Positions 23,804 through 36,600 of a stretch of DNA of 64,000 nucleotides are shown piece after piece. Position 1 is the first letter of the stretch, and every line of letters starts with the position of its first letter. The DNA comes from Halichondria panicea (Eukaryota > Porifera > Demospongiae > Suberitida > Halichondriidae): contig NC_087384.1 of assembly GCF_963675165.1 (NCBI RefSeq), forward strand, positions 2,502,501-2,566,500, read 5' to 3'. Both the position numbers and the translations under genes were made by a program. Under the pieces are notes generated by a model. It did no database searches. It was not told the origin of the DNA and saw only the letters and a list, made by a program, of their open reading frames with translations.

Positions 23804-24980
23804 TAACTTACTTTCTTTGCTTCTCCGAGAAAACAATTGTTTAGTTTTTTTACGAGTGATGCCCATAAACTTCTGTAGAGTATTAATCACGTTTACTGTT
23901 CGAGATATGCGCTCTGACCGGTGAATAGCGGGTGATTATAGCTTGTTCAACAACCCTGCACAGAGTAAAAACAGTACTGTACATCATAGTATACTGATCA
24001 TGTATGCAGGAAATAGGATAAAGTCATGTGACATAATAAAGAAACCATGCAGAAGAGTGATGCACAATAAACACAGTGCATGCATGTAGAGTATGTATAT
24101 ATGATTGTATTCATGCACGCATGTAGCATACACTACGGCACTGCCTGCTCTATACCACTAACTGTATATATGTACCTTGAGGCTGCTGGTCTACTGGAGG
24201 GTCGGTGCTCTGACTGGGAGCAGCAGATGGTGCCCCAAGAGACTGAAGATATTCAATGGTTTCAGTGTGACCCTCCTGTATTGCCAAGTCAAGTGGAGTC
24301 CTGCCTCTAGCATCAGTTACAACTGCACATAAGGTCAGTGATACTATAACCAACATATAAATAATTATACTCCACTGTTGCTGTTGCTATAAGATACACA
24401 TTTTTTAGGGCGTATACGGCCTAAAAAATGTGTATCTTATTTGTAAAGGATAATGCAAACCAGTCATGTGACTAATACGCTATTACTAACAGGGTCATCA
24501 CACTCACTGGTGTCACAGTGGGCTCTCTCCACCATGTACTGTACCACATCTTTGTGTCCACCGAAGCAAGCAGTGTGGAAGGGAGTCAGGCCATTATTCA
24601 TTTTTATAACTGGAATAAGACAAAAATTGATTCCACAGAGTAAAAACAGTTCATATGGACGCAAATAATGCCATGAGGCTGTCTCTCGCATATTTCACAA
24701 TCCTTCTACTTAACTGTACTGTCTGATATATTAATTATGAGGCCAGTACGAGCACATGATTAATTATAGCGGTTGTTGCATGCAACTAGGAAACGACACT
24801 TGGCCCTATGGTTACATGCAATGTTGTCACAGCTATATAGTTGCTATAATTATGTCTATGGGGGGGGGGGGGGGGGTTAAAGTAGTGTAAACGGCATTAT
24901 CAGAATGAAAGCACAGCAGGTACTGACGCCTCGGTGGAGGTATATAACATAAAACTACATGCAGGCTATTAGCAATAGCA

Positions 24981-25231
24981 AGGGCGTATGAAAAGAAGAG
25001 GGCGTGCAACAACAATCTATCGTATTATAAATGGAGGGAGTTTATGTCTAAGAATAGTGAAGAATTTATTGCACGTGCACGCACTTTATACTCTTTACTC
25101 TGTTCACTAGTGGGCAGTTGGCTAAATCTTAATCACAGCTAAATATAGCATATCCTGCTAACTCATCAATAATACGACGCATACACAGTATACATTGTGA
25201 GTTGTATGCCCTCTTCTCTTCGTATGCCCTT
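24981..25231. mobile_element. AAGGGCGTATGAAAAGAAGAG MITE
   Basis: Inverted ends AAGGGCGTATGAAAAGAAGA and its complement near gccctcttctcttcgtatgc. The same element is in the paralogous intron at about 32209-32450, so insertion preceded the duplication. Single ends recur near 58335. Confidence 0.7.
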
Positions 25232-25310
25232 GACGATAACAAACATTATATCATGATGAACATTTTTGCATTGCTGCATGCAGACCGAGGCATAATATAA
25301 TTATATTTAT

Positions 25311-25522
25311 ACCGTAAAAATTGTAGCGGGTAATTCGTGGGTAAAATATTCGTTATTTTCGTGGGCAAGCTGACCTCAACGAAAACCTATAGGCATAGTT
25401 TACCAGAACACATGCAATGCAGTGCACGTATAATGAAGAAAACAAGACATTTTTTATTCACGAAAATCACTGCTGTTCAAATTTTTACCCCACGAAAATT
25501 ACCTGCTATATACGGTGCTGTA
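25311..25522. mobile_element. TTTTCGTGGG-type MITE at the duplication edge
   Basis: Starts taccgtaaaaattgtagcgg and ends acctgctatatacggt, inverted relatives. It begins where the homology between gene copies A and B ends (about 25305), so this element or its insertion site marks the 5' breakpoint of copy A. Confidence 0.65.
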
Positions 25523-25593
25523 TTTAGCACTCTTATCATGCATGTAGTTACTTTGTTGGGTTACAAGGTTTGCTTATACACCTACAGAGTGAC

Positions 25594-25761
25594 ATGGCTG
25601 AAATAGTACATCAGAACCTCTATCAGAGACTGGAGCAAGACTCCCCAGCTAGGAAGGAAAAACTGAGCAAATCTCCAAAGAGAAAGATGTTCACTTCGAA
25701 TAAAGATGACGCTGAAAAGATATTCAAACATGAATTCATAAAACATTCATGGCTCTTTTGA
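25594..25761 (+). CDS. Hypothetical small basic protein or terminal exon
   Basis: A 55-codon frame starts MAEIVHQNLYQRLEQDS and is rich in Lys and Glu (KEKLSKSPKRK near the middle). An AG precedes it at about 25586-25587, so it could be the last exon of a plus-strand gene, but no upstream exon was found in the preceding MITE-rich DNA. Composition looks protein-like, unlike its AT-rich surroundings. No family recognised and no expression evidence; it may be chance. Confidence 0.3.
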   Translation: MAEIVHQNLYQRLEQDSPARKEKLSKSPKRKMFTSNKDDAEKIFKHEFIKHSWLF

Positions 25762-26398
25762 AACTTTGCTTTTGTTCATTTTGTTTGTGTTTATTTATAA
25801 TTATGTTCTTCACGGCATGAAGTGTGGTTACAAGGATTGGTGCATACATGTCACTTTCATCAACGTTTTTTTCAGACAGCATAATTTTTTTTCAATGACA
25901 ATGACAAACATAAATAATAATAGCGCCATGACACGTATATCGTCATAAGTATATATAGTTATAAGATTTAGTATAATTATAGCTATAATTATTATGACAT
26001 TGTTCTGACCACACGTGTGTAGAATAATTATAGTGTAAACGTGCATAATTTATGATCATGTCAATGTGGTCCCACTGGGTACAAAAAATGTAGTGGTTGA
26101 TTTACATTATGTATATACGGTTTGACTGCAAAAAGTACATACTGGTACATAGCTCACCTCGAGCCCCCCGTGCATGAGTGCATGTATTTGACTCTGTTTC
26201 ATACTCATCCTTCCTATTCCTGCTAACACAAGTGCAAAGCCATGCTGTATAATCTTCAAATAATATTAGGCCCCTCAAGAATAATTTGCCAAACCATTGA
26301 GCTACGTCTCAAATAATCAATTTTCAAGCAAACAATACACATACATGTTGATTGTACATGCAATGCAACCTATGAGGGGGTGTGTTCAATCAACTACA

Positions 26399-26618
26399 TA
26401 CCGTATAGTGCGAAATTTTCGAAGCACACACTTACATTTCGTGGAATGGCCTCTGAAATAAGTTCGTTGCACAATGTTTGGGGAATGACTGCCACGCCTT
26501 TATAAATTTGTATTTTATAGCAAATGATGTGTTCGTGGACTTAATTTCGTGTAGGATTGCTAACCCACGAAATCAGCGAAAATTAAGACCCTGAAAATTT
26601 CGCGCTATACAATATACA
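26399..26618. mobile_element. GCGAAATTTTCG-type MITE
   Basis: Starts accgtatagtgcgaaatttt and ends aaaatttcgcgctatac, with ggattgctaacccacgaaat inside. Same family as 22973-23181. The rest of 25762-27642 has no gene that I can support. Confidence 0.75.
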
Positions 26619-27642
26619 GTAATGTACGATTGTGGTACATTTGGTATACATGCATGGTGCTAACAAACACATACAGCTGTCTGTCATGCACTCATTGGGG
26701 GAAAAATAGCAATATTTTAGTCCGGAATTACCTCCAATAACTGTGGCAATTTGAGAGAGAGCGTAACGGTATTTACACAAGATATTGAGTTATTTGGTAG
26801 CTATAATTATGCCTCGAGGTGTAGCCGCACGAGGGATACGGTAAAGCTGACTGTGTGTGTACATGTATACGGTTGTAATGCGACGAAACCTAACAGCTTC
26901 TATAGGCTTCTAGCCACGTTCTCTTATTCGTGGATTAGCAATTAAACTAAAGCTTCTTTCTCGAGTTATGGCTAGTTATAGAGGAAGACTGACATTGCAT
27001 TAAGCTAGGGATAAATTAGCCACAATGAAAGCAAGCTAGCAAACATGTTAACAGCTAGTATGCACATGATAACTATAATTATGAATGCAGTAAACAGTTA
27101 GCAGAACTAGTAAGGAAGGTGTGATCACATAATAATAACAATGCATTGTCATGGTGTGGACAGTGATCGGATAAAGGGAACTGGACCATCTGGTTACCGG
27201 ATAGCACCATTATATTAATTCCGTAAATAATTGCCAACGGCAGAATACCCTCCAGATATTTTTCTTCCTTATCCTAATATTCACAAGTGGTCCAGATATT
27301 CATATGTGCCAACACAGCAGAGACTTGCATTGCCAGCACAAATCATTGCTGTATATGAATGTAGTTTAAAGGACTAACCTCTACATTGTATCTCATGCAG
27401 TTCTTATGTTATCGGCTGGTACTGTTGTAGCAACAGTTTATTGCTATACCATCAATTATTAGGTCATAATGGAGTGCTAGCTCATAATAATCAGAAACAA
27501 CAAAAGTTCAACACACACAATAATTACAAAACACAATGTGCAGGACAATAATAACTACACTTTGGGGATAAAGCTGATCTGAGGGTTCTGTTCAGGCATC
27601 TCTACAGTCCATGGACCAGAGTGCTGTATTATGTGCACCTCC

Positions 27643-30600
27643 TCACAGCTCCTATGCATGGAGGCAATAAAAAGAGTTAGTGAGTGGCTGGCTAATCATA
27701 CAAGATCAGTATAGTGAATAGCCTCGTCCCCAGGCCGAGTTGTCCCTAAAGTAACGCTAGGTCGCCAACTAAGCCTGGTAAAGATTGTATATGGGCGTGG
27801 TTTCAGATTCAATAATGTGGATATTCTCCATAAAAGCTGCTGTAATCTCAAAAATCTCTTAACACCTTATAATTTTAATATTAGCTACAAGAAAGCTATG
27901 ACTGCAGCTTCAATGAGCATCAAAAGCCCACAGTAGTGATTAAAATAGACATACATGTGTACGGTATGTTTTACAACAACAGTTTACTATTGCTATAGAC
28001 ACGCCCATAATACAACTTTACCAGGTCTAGTTGGCCACCTAGCGTTATTTTAGAAACAACTCGGCCTGGGGACGAGGCAATACAGTGAGCAGTTTGTCAG
28101 CAAAATACCTGTTAGTAATAGTAGGGGCTATAGACACACATACAGTGAATGCACAGTAAGACTATGGGCATATTATAAGAGTAGCCTGACATACACAGAC
28201 AAACGCTCACCTTCAAGTACTGACAGACTTGAGCAGCAATCGCCTCTTTCTTCAGCTTTACTAACATCTCCAGAAGGACCCTGAATGTCGCTTGTGAGAG
28301 CTTCCTTCTTTTCCAGATTTTCAAGCACTCGATCATAGCTACATGAGTATTTGCCTTTTTGCTGACATCATTTTGCTCGCCAGGAGATAATTCCATCACA
28401 TCGACATAGAGCTCAACAATATCGAAATATGCAGCCAAAAATGGTATGTCTTTTTGTTGGATTCCACGGTTGATTTGGGTAACACTGAGCTGACAGTTGT
28501 CCATCAACTGTTGAAGAGCTGTACTCACTGGTTGAGCAGGTGATCCTACAGTATAGAATGAAAGGAGAGATAACACACACACACACACACACCCATCCCG
28601 CTATATGAAGATTCATAACAAACCACCAATGTACAGAATAATTATAGCCATTATGACAACAAAGCCTTGAGGGGATGACAAAGAAAGAGGGAAAGAGGTG
28701 TGGAACGTACTGCTCTATATAGCACATAATAATTATGTTTCCACCATTATACCCTGGAACTAAATACATTCGACACAGAAACCTGTAAAACAAATTTAAA
28801 CCGAGAGTTGTATACCGCATAGAGCAAAAGTTTCGAGGCACTTAAATTTCATTTCGTGGAATGGCTTTTTCGTTGAATAAATTTCGCGCTATCTGGTCAA
28901 ATGACGTACGTTGTGTCTTCTGTCAGTTAAGCATTTCGTGGTCCTACAATGTCGTAGGATTGCTAACCCACGAAAACAGCGAAAATTAAGCCCCACAAAA
29001 ATTGTGCACTATACGGTATACTGTAAAGTATCACACAGGGCATATAAAAGAAAACAGGGCATGCAAGTAACTATCTCTATACATAAATCAAAATTCAAAC
29101 CGTGGGCGAATGAATATAGACACGGCATGAAGTGCTTATGTGCATTCATCTGGCCACGGTTTGAATTTTATTTTGTTGTTGTTGCATGCTCTTTCTTTTT
29201 TATACTCTTTTGGTATCACACATACACAATCAATGGTGTGTTCTGACCTGGAAGAGTTCGCTGGAGGACCAAGTTAAGAGTGATGAATTTGAAGGGATCC
29301 TTTGCACCCACTAGCTTGACTTGGTGGAGTAGCTTGGGAGGAGACATTTCATCGTTGCTTGTCAGCTCAGCATTTAAGTGGCAGTGCGGAATCGACTGTC
29401 CAGGTTTGAACTGATCAACATGCTTCTTCATTACCTGTACAGAAATGATGTAATAATTATAAGTACATGTATAATTTAACTACCGTAGGATGAAACATTG
29501 GCGTTATTCTCCACCCTCCACTAACTTCAGCACCATCATTAGGAACATCTAGTGTTATTCTGTCCTCTTCAAACTCAACGATATGATTCAGTCCGAGAAT
29601 GGCTTCTTTAGAGGAATACTCCTCACTTACACGCTGTACAGTGTACATAGACAACAGTAAATTGCTGTTGTGAAATAATATTGTCCACTTACTGTTCTAT
29701 GAATCGCATCATTCCAGCTGACAACAAAATGTATTTCCCTGCTATGCAGCTCTGAGCCAAGGTAGTAGAGGCTGGCAGTGTACACTCTCTCCACATCCTC
29801 TCCAGTCACCGCCAGTCCACTGAACCGAGACAGCTCCAGTGAACCGTACGATGTCTGATCAGCGAACAAGCCACGTCTTTCAAGCTGCTTGAATGTGTAG
29901 GGCAGACTCTCCTGGGAGCAAAGTGCTTTTACAAATGAGAGCTTGGTGGAGCCGGTCATCTTCGCACAGTGCTGTATTTCGACTGTCAGCAGCTTCTGGA
30001 ATGGATCCGGGGGATGAGGACGCAACCAGAATACACCGCTGACCAACTGGAGATTGTCAGGAAACTGGTAACGTCCAGCTACACTGGCCATGATGTCTAG
30101 TCGACATTGGTCAACACCAGCTGGCAGAGAGTCCTGAGGTATGTGAAGTTTGAACCCATGGCCATCCCAGACGAAGGTTTGGGATGAGTTGGTGACAATC
30201 ACGTGAGTGTGGGCTACAGCTTCAACACCAGGGAAATCTGAGCGGAGGAAAGGAAAAATAGAGTGCACATGCAAAAAGCAGTCATTCTGAAAGGCAATAC
30301 ACATACCTCAGGTTACTATTATAGACGGGTAGTAATTTTAGCGTTTTTCAGATGTTTTTAGGGTACTAATTTATTGGAGAGAAGTTGAGATATAAAAGAC
30401 TTTTCTAGCTAGCAGCTTCCCTTCTGGCCACAGTATTATCATAATACATCTTCTTTAATGATATTCATAATCAATTAATGATAATCCGAAACTTCATGTA
30501 ATTGAAATGTCATATATCCGGCTCTTTGCATTAGCGAGGTTCTACTATAGTGCACAATTTTCGAGGGGCTTACTGTTTTCGTGGGTTAGCACTCGTACAC

Positions 30601-33600
30601 GAACATTAGAATTATCTGCTATAACGTGCAAAGATTAAAAGCGTAGCCTGAGAATGCTTCCGGTAAGCAGTCAACTCACAGAATTTATTCAACGTGCTTT
30701 AGAGGCCATTCCACAAAATATAAGTGCCTCGAAAATGTTGTGCTATACAGTAAAGGTATATACACTCACCGAAACTGTGTTTGGATTCTTGCGGTTGACT
30801 TATGCTTCCAGTTGGTAGATGAGGAGACAATATAACATCTTGATCACCTAAGTTGGGTTCATATCATAATTATATGACACGTACAGTTCCTTACTCCCTA
30901 GAGGCAGCAGTCCTTCGCGTTCGGCCAGGATATGATCACTCTTGTATTTGAGGTACTCCTTTTCTGTGTTGATATTATAACAGTACCCTAACTGAACATA
31001 CAGCGTTACCTTTTCTAACTAGTAAATGTTCTTGCAGTCAAGCACGCGTGGAGCACCACACATCAAAACACATAATACAGTCATGTACATAACTTACTTT
31101 CTTTGCTTCTCCAAGAAAACAATTTTTTTTCTTTTTTTCGAGTGATGCCTATATATTTCTGTAGAGTATTAATCACGTTTGTTCGAGATATGCGCTCTGA
31201 CCATTGAATAGCGGGTGATTGTAGCTTGTTCAACAACCCTGCACAGAGTAAAAACAGTACTGCACATCATAGTATACTGATCATGTATGCAAAAAATAGG
31301 ATAATGTACATGTAACATAATAAAGAAACCATGCAGAAGAGTGATATACAATAAACACAGTGCATGCATTTATGATTGTTATTCATGCACTCATGTAGCA
31401 TACACTACGGCACTGCCTGCTCTATACCACTAACTGTATATATGTACCTTGCGGCTGCTGGTCTACTGGAGGGTCGGTGCTCTGACTGGGAGCAGCAGAT
31501 GGTGCCCCAAGAGACTGAAGATATTCGATGGTTTCAGTATGACCCTCCTGTATTGCATAGTCAAGTGGAGTCCTGCCTCCAGCATCAGTTACACCTGCAC
31601 ATAAGGTCAGCGATACTACATATAAATAATTACACTCCACTGTTGCTGTAGCTACGGCCTAAAAAATGTGTATCTTGTTTTGTTTGTAAGGGCTATATGC
31701 AAACCAGTCATGTGACTAATACGATATTACTAACTGGATCATCACACTCACTGGTGTCACAGTGGGCTCTCTCCACCATGTACTGTACCACATCTTTGTG
31801 TCCACCAAAGCAAGCAATGTGGAGGGGAGTCATGCCATTATTCATCTTTACAACTGGAATAAGACAAAAATTGATTCCACAGAGTAAAAACAGTATAAAC
31901 AGTTCATATGAATGCTATGAGGCTGACTCTTGCTTATTTCACAATCATTCTACTTAATGGAACTGTCTGATATACTAATTATGAGGCCAGTACAAGCACA
32001 TGATTAATTATAGCGGTTGTTGCATGCAACTAGGAAACGACACTTGGCCCTATGGTTACATGCAATGTTGTCACAGCTATATAGTTGCTATAATTATGTC
32101 TATGGAGGGAGGGGGGTTGAAGTAGTGTAAGCGGCACTATCAGAATGAAAGCACAGTAGGTACTGACGCCTCGGTGGAGATATAACATAAAACTACATGC
32201 AATAGCAAGGGCGTATGAAAAGAAGAGGGCGTGCAACAACAATCTATCGTATTATAAATGGAGGGAGTTTATGTCAGAATAGTGAAGAATTTATTGCACG
32301 TGCACGCACTTTATACTCTTGTTTTTACTCTGTTTACTAGTGGGCAGTTGGCTAAATCTTAATCACAGCTAAATATAGCGCTGACGCACACACAGTATAC
32401 ATTGTGAGTTGCATGCCCTCTTCTCTTCATATGCCCTTGACAATAACAAACATTATATCATGATGAACATTTTTGCATTGCTGCATGCAGACCGAGGCAT
32501 AATATAATTATGTACATACATGTACATAGAAACTCACTGGTGTCACAGTGGGCTCTCTCAACTAAGCATTCCACCACTTCACAATGACCATTCACACTGG
32601 CTACGTGCAATGCTGTGGCCCCATCCTGTACAGAGACAAGTGAATAAGTATAGGTCAACTACGTACAACCAAGGTGCGCCTCAAGCATGAGTTGAGCACC
32701 CCTAAACAACAAAAATATACCTAAGGGTGTGGTCATCAACATCATCTAGCTTGGATGCTAACCTAGCAACGGCATAAATATGGAAACAGTAACGTCAATG
32801 GCTTGAAAGACTTTTAGATGCTAGAATTGAAAAGTATCTACTTAATATAGTTTTCTCAAGCTTTCTTCCTGGGGATTGCATGACAGGTGTACTCGATAAT
32901 ACATACACTACTCGCCATGCTACAGTTTCTAAAACAATCGTCCAGTCATAGAGTTTCCTCCTCACCATGTCCCGGTGATCGGTAAAATGTTACAAACTAG
33001 CGTAAAACGAATTCGCCAGATTCTGGGGAACTCAGTTGCGCATTTTCTCTATCACCTTGGCTATAGATACTAGGCCCAGTTGCCGACCTAGCGTTATTTT
33101 AGAAAGCACTCGACCAGGGACCGAGCTTGGACGATGAAAGCACCGTGAGTGTTGATGCCTCGGTGGAGGTGTCAAAGCTACATAACATATAATGCTAATA
33201 ATAGCTTAAAAATGCTATCATTATAATGATCATGATTAACATTTTTAATTTTGATGCAGCAAAGGCAAAATCTAGAAACACAAGGAAACTCAAAGTGATC
33301 GATCATGATTCTTATTAAAAACGATCAATGCCAAAAGTCCAAGTCTAAAATAAATGGCTGCATCAGCAGAGCCTTGCAGCTCTCTTCTCACCCTTGCAGC
33401 TACCAATAGCTACAGCGTTCTAGTGCAGCTAGAGCTATTACTAAGTAGAGTAGCAACACTCTGTGGACAAGTTATTCTACGCACTCTTCTGAAAAGGCTG
33501 CAATGGCATTCCAAGTAAGCAAAACTAAGCATAACTCGAGAATCAAGCAGATATTAAAGCCTATAGAAACTCATACCTGCACTTCATTGATCTTTCAACA

Positions 33601-36600
33601 GTCTGCACACACACACACACGCACGCACGCACGCACGCCCACACACACGCACGCACGCACGCGCACACACACGCACGCACGCGCACACACACACACACAC
33701 CCTAACCCTAGCCAGTACTTGTAGAATGTAAAGCAGTGGTCGGAAAGGCTAAGTGGTGGTCGGAAAATATCTAGTGGTGGTCGCAGCTTACCTAAACGAC
33801 CACTGTAGGCAGAACCTTGCTATTGTCTTTTTCATAAACCATGCACATACAGATATGCAATCACATAGAAGCGCACTGTGAATGATAGGTAAGGATTATG
33901 AGTCTTAAAAGCAGAGCTAAAAGCTTATTAGGTATTATAATTGTATGATGTGCTATTAGCGACTGGAGAGTGTACAGCAATTAATCCCGTATCACATCCG
34001 GTCCAGTAATTGCACGTTGTCATTGACAGCGTGAAATTACCTGTCAAGTAATTGCACACTGTATTTGACAACGGGTTGTTTTCGAATACGCTGGCAAGGT
34101 TAATACGACTTGGCTACGCCTCATGCAATTAGTATCCTTGCCATTGCTTGTTACTCGTGCTATTAATCCCATATTGCACTATTAGCCATACTATTAATTA
34201 TGAGCAATTAAACCTCACCTTCTCTTGCATGCCCACCTGAGCCATAGCTGCAATTAACACTTCAACTACCCTCAAGTGACCATTCTGAGAAGCTACGTAC
34301 AGCGCAGTAGCTCCAGTCTGTACAGAGTCAAGTGAGGAGTGATGAGAAGGTGAACACACACACACACCACGTTTTAGGTTGATAAGCCTCACGACACACA
34401 TGACAGAGGAAACTTTATGACTAGCTAATCTCTAAGATGTGTACAGCTAGATACACTCACCTCTGCTTGCATATCAACATTGGCTCCAGCATTGATTAGA
34501 AGTTCCACACACTTCAGGTGACCTTCGAAACTGGCTGACCAGAGAGGGGACTGACCAGACTGTACATGTAGTACATGAGCAGTAGTATGTTATACCATAG
34601 ATATAGATACATATAGAACAATAAGAGGGATTCAGTCCCGACTGTACATGAGCAGTATGTTTATAAGTGTTTGCCAGTGTAAACAAAAGAATAACATGAT
34701 AATTATGATTGTGATAATTATCACTAATGTTATTCATTTACAACTGCCAGTTAGAAAAAGCCAATGAATATAGTTACTGATTTTTATTCATTGCCTTTCC
34801 TGCTAGTTGCGGTTACAACAGCTAGTATCTGTGACGTAGGTCTGGAGGAATGCTTTTTGTGTACAGTCTATTAGAGTTGCATACTGAACTCCTTGTCAAT
34901 GCTTATAAGGCAATTGCCTTACAGTTATTGGCCTACTAACCCTAACCTACGTACGCACATGCATTTGATGAGCATGCTTTATTAATTACTCCATAGATAG
35001 AGCTGTAAAATACAGATACAACGTATATCGACCTGCTTACCGTATTACTAGAATATTTTGCGGGCCTTTGCGAATGAGCAGAAATGTTGACCCGTTGCGA
35101 TCTAACTTTTGCGTTCTGACAAGGATCATGTGTATTTATTTAGGTATTGCAGATTTTATTGTTCAGAATCATCGCAGAGGCCCGGGGACTTTTTGCTCAT
35201 TCAACCCAACCCTACTATTAGCCCATGCACTGTGCTAATGATCTATCATTATGTGGTCAAAACGAAAGTGTATACTGTAGATTTATAAACTACACTAATT
35301 GTTGTGAGGATTGAGCTAGCTATACATAATTATACTATTCGCCATGCTAGAGTTTCTAAAACAATCGTCCAGTCATACAGTTTCCTCTTCGCCATGTCCT
35401 GGTGATCTGTAATGTGCACAAACTAGTTTACTTACAAACTAATGTATAGAACAAATTCCTCAGATTCTGGGGAACTTGTGCATTTGCACTATCACTTTGA
35501 CAATAGATACCAAGCCCAGTTGTCGACATAGCGTTAATTTAGAGAGACTGAGGCTAATTTATTCATTACCCAAGATTGTGTAGATTATGTAGTGTTGTTA
35601 ATGAGGTTCATCATTGCATGTGACGTCATGCGTTAATGTGTTTGGCTAGCTAGCTGCTGAAACTATATCTTTAGCAACAAAAGCGGTTGGCTTAAAAAAA
35701 CAAGGTTTTTTGCTGTTTAGGCCCTCAATAGATAGAGTACAGAGGCCAAAAACCAAACCGTAGACCTACATATCTATACAAAAAACAAACAACGCAAGTG
35801 TGGATTGGTCTGAATGTTTTGGTTCTAAAAGGTGCGCCACTATATCATATAATTTTTGGCTCTGAAATCAATTACTGTAACTGACCTTGTGTTGAGTGTT
35901 GACTGTAGCCTTGGCTGCTAAGAGGACCCTCACCACCTCATCATGTCCATTGCCACTGGCTACATGGAGAGCTGTCACGTTGTCCTGTATTAGAGTGAAT
36001 ATATACATTATTATATACAAGGAGCTTGCACGGTTTGAGCAAATACACTTCACGTACTAGTTAATGCACCGTTGCAAGTATACCGGAAGTAATAATTAGT
36101 GGGCGTTCGGAAATTCCAGGCTCTTAAATGAATAGGACTATTCTTAGTATAGTAGGTAGTTTATGCAGACGTTTCCTCCCGGAGGGACATTTAGGCTAAT
36201 AACATAGAACACAACTAATATTCTTGCTGATCCATAAGAGATAATATCAGCACAGATTTTATCTAGCACGTACGTAATTGTCTTTTAAAAATAAATTTTT
36301 TGGCTGCCACGTGCAGAAATGCTAGAGTCAAAGTTCACTGAGGCTACTATTTGAGAGCGGCTACTAAATGTTTCATTTTGCTAGCAAGGGAGGCCTTTAT
36401 ACAAGAGCGGCCTCTGATCGAGCATATACGGTACATGTAATATTCTTACTGATCCATTTAAGAGACAATACCAGCACAGATTTTATCTAGCACGTACGTA
36501 ATTGCCTTTCAAAAAACCATATACAGTTGCGCAATTAACCTACATGTACATAGAAAAGTGAATGATGGGTAAAGATCACAATTCTTAAAAGCAAATAACA

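Larger units (their letters stand above)
20800..24609 (-). pseudogene. ANK-ZU5-UPA-Death gene, 5'-truncated copy A with two stops
   Basis: Minus-strand exons 24508-24609, 24176-24322, 23812-23955, 23323-23391, 23198-23275, 22120-22664, 21912-22061, 21671-21857, 21060-21400 and 20800-20808 keep phase throughout and match the copy at 27643-44247 exon for exon. They cover the last two ankyrin repeats, linker, ZU5 (exon 22120-22664, with HIPQDSLPAG and LTVEIQHCA), UPA-like segment and Death domain. A TAA at 23936-23938 replaces a Gln codon of the other copy and a TGA at 22123-22125 replaces its Arg codon. Upstream ankyrin exons are missing because homology stops near 25305. Both stops together argue for a pseudogene, although a shortened ankyrin-linker product is possible. 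Confidence 0.8.

Noticed and set aside
27550-27651. A 31-codon frame after the Death exon shared by the three gene copies
   Set aside because: It is out of phase with the Death exon donor; the in-phase reading is gag ctg tga. Two of the copies also have an earlier stop in that frame, so it is treated as 3' UTR.
34935-34950. ctaaccctaacc as telomere remnant (also at ~39172)
   Set aside because: Only two units, duplicated as part of the intragenic segment; no longer telomeric array.
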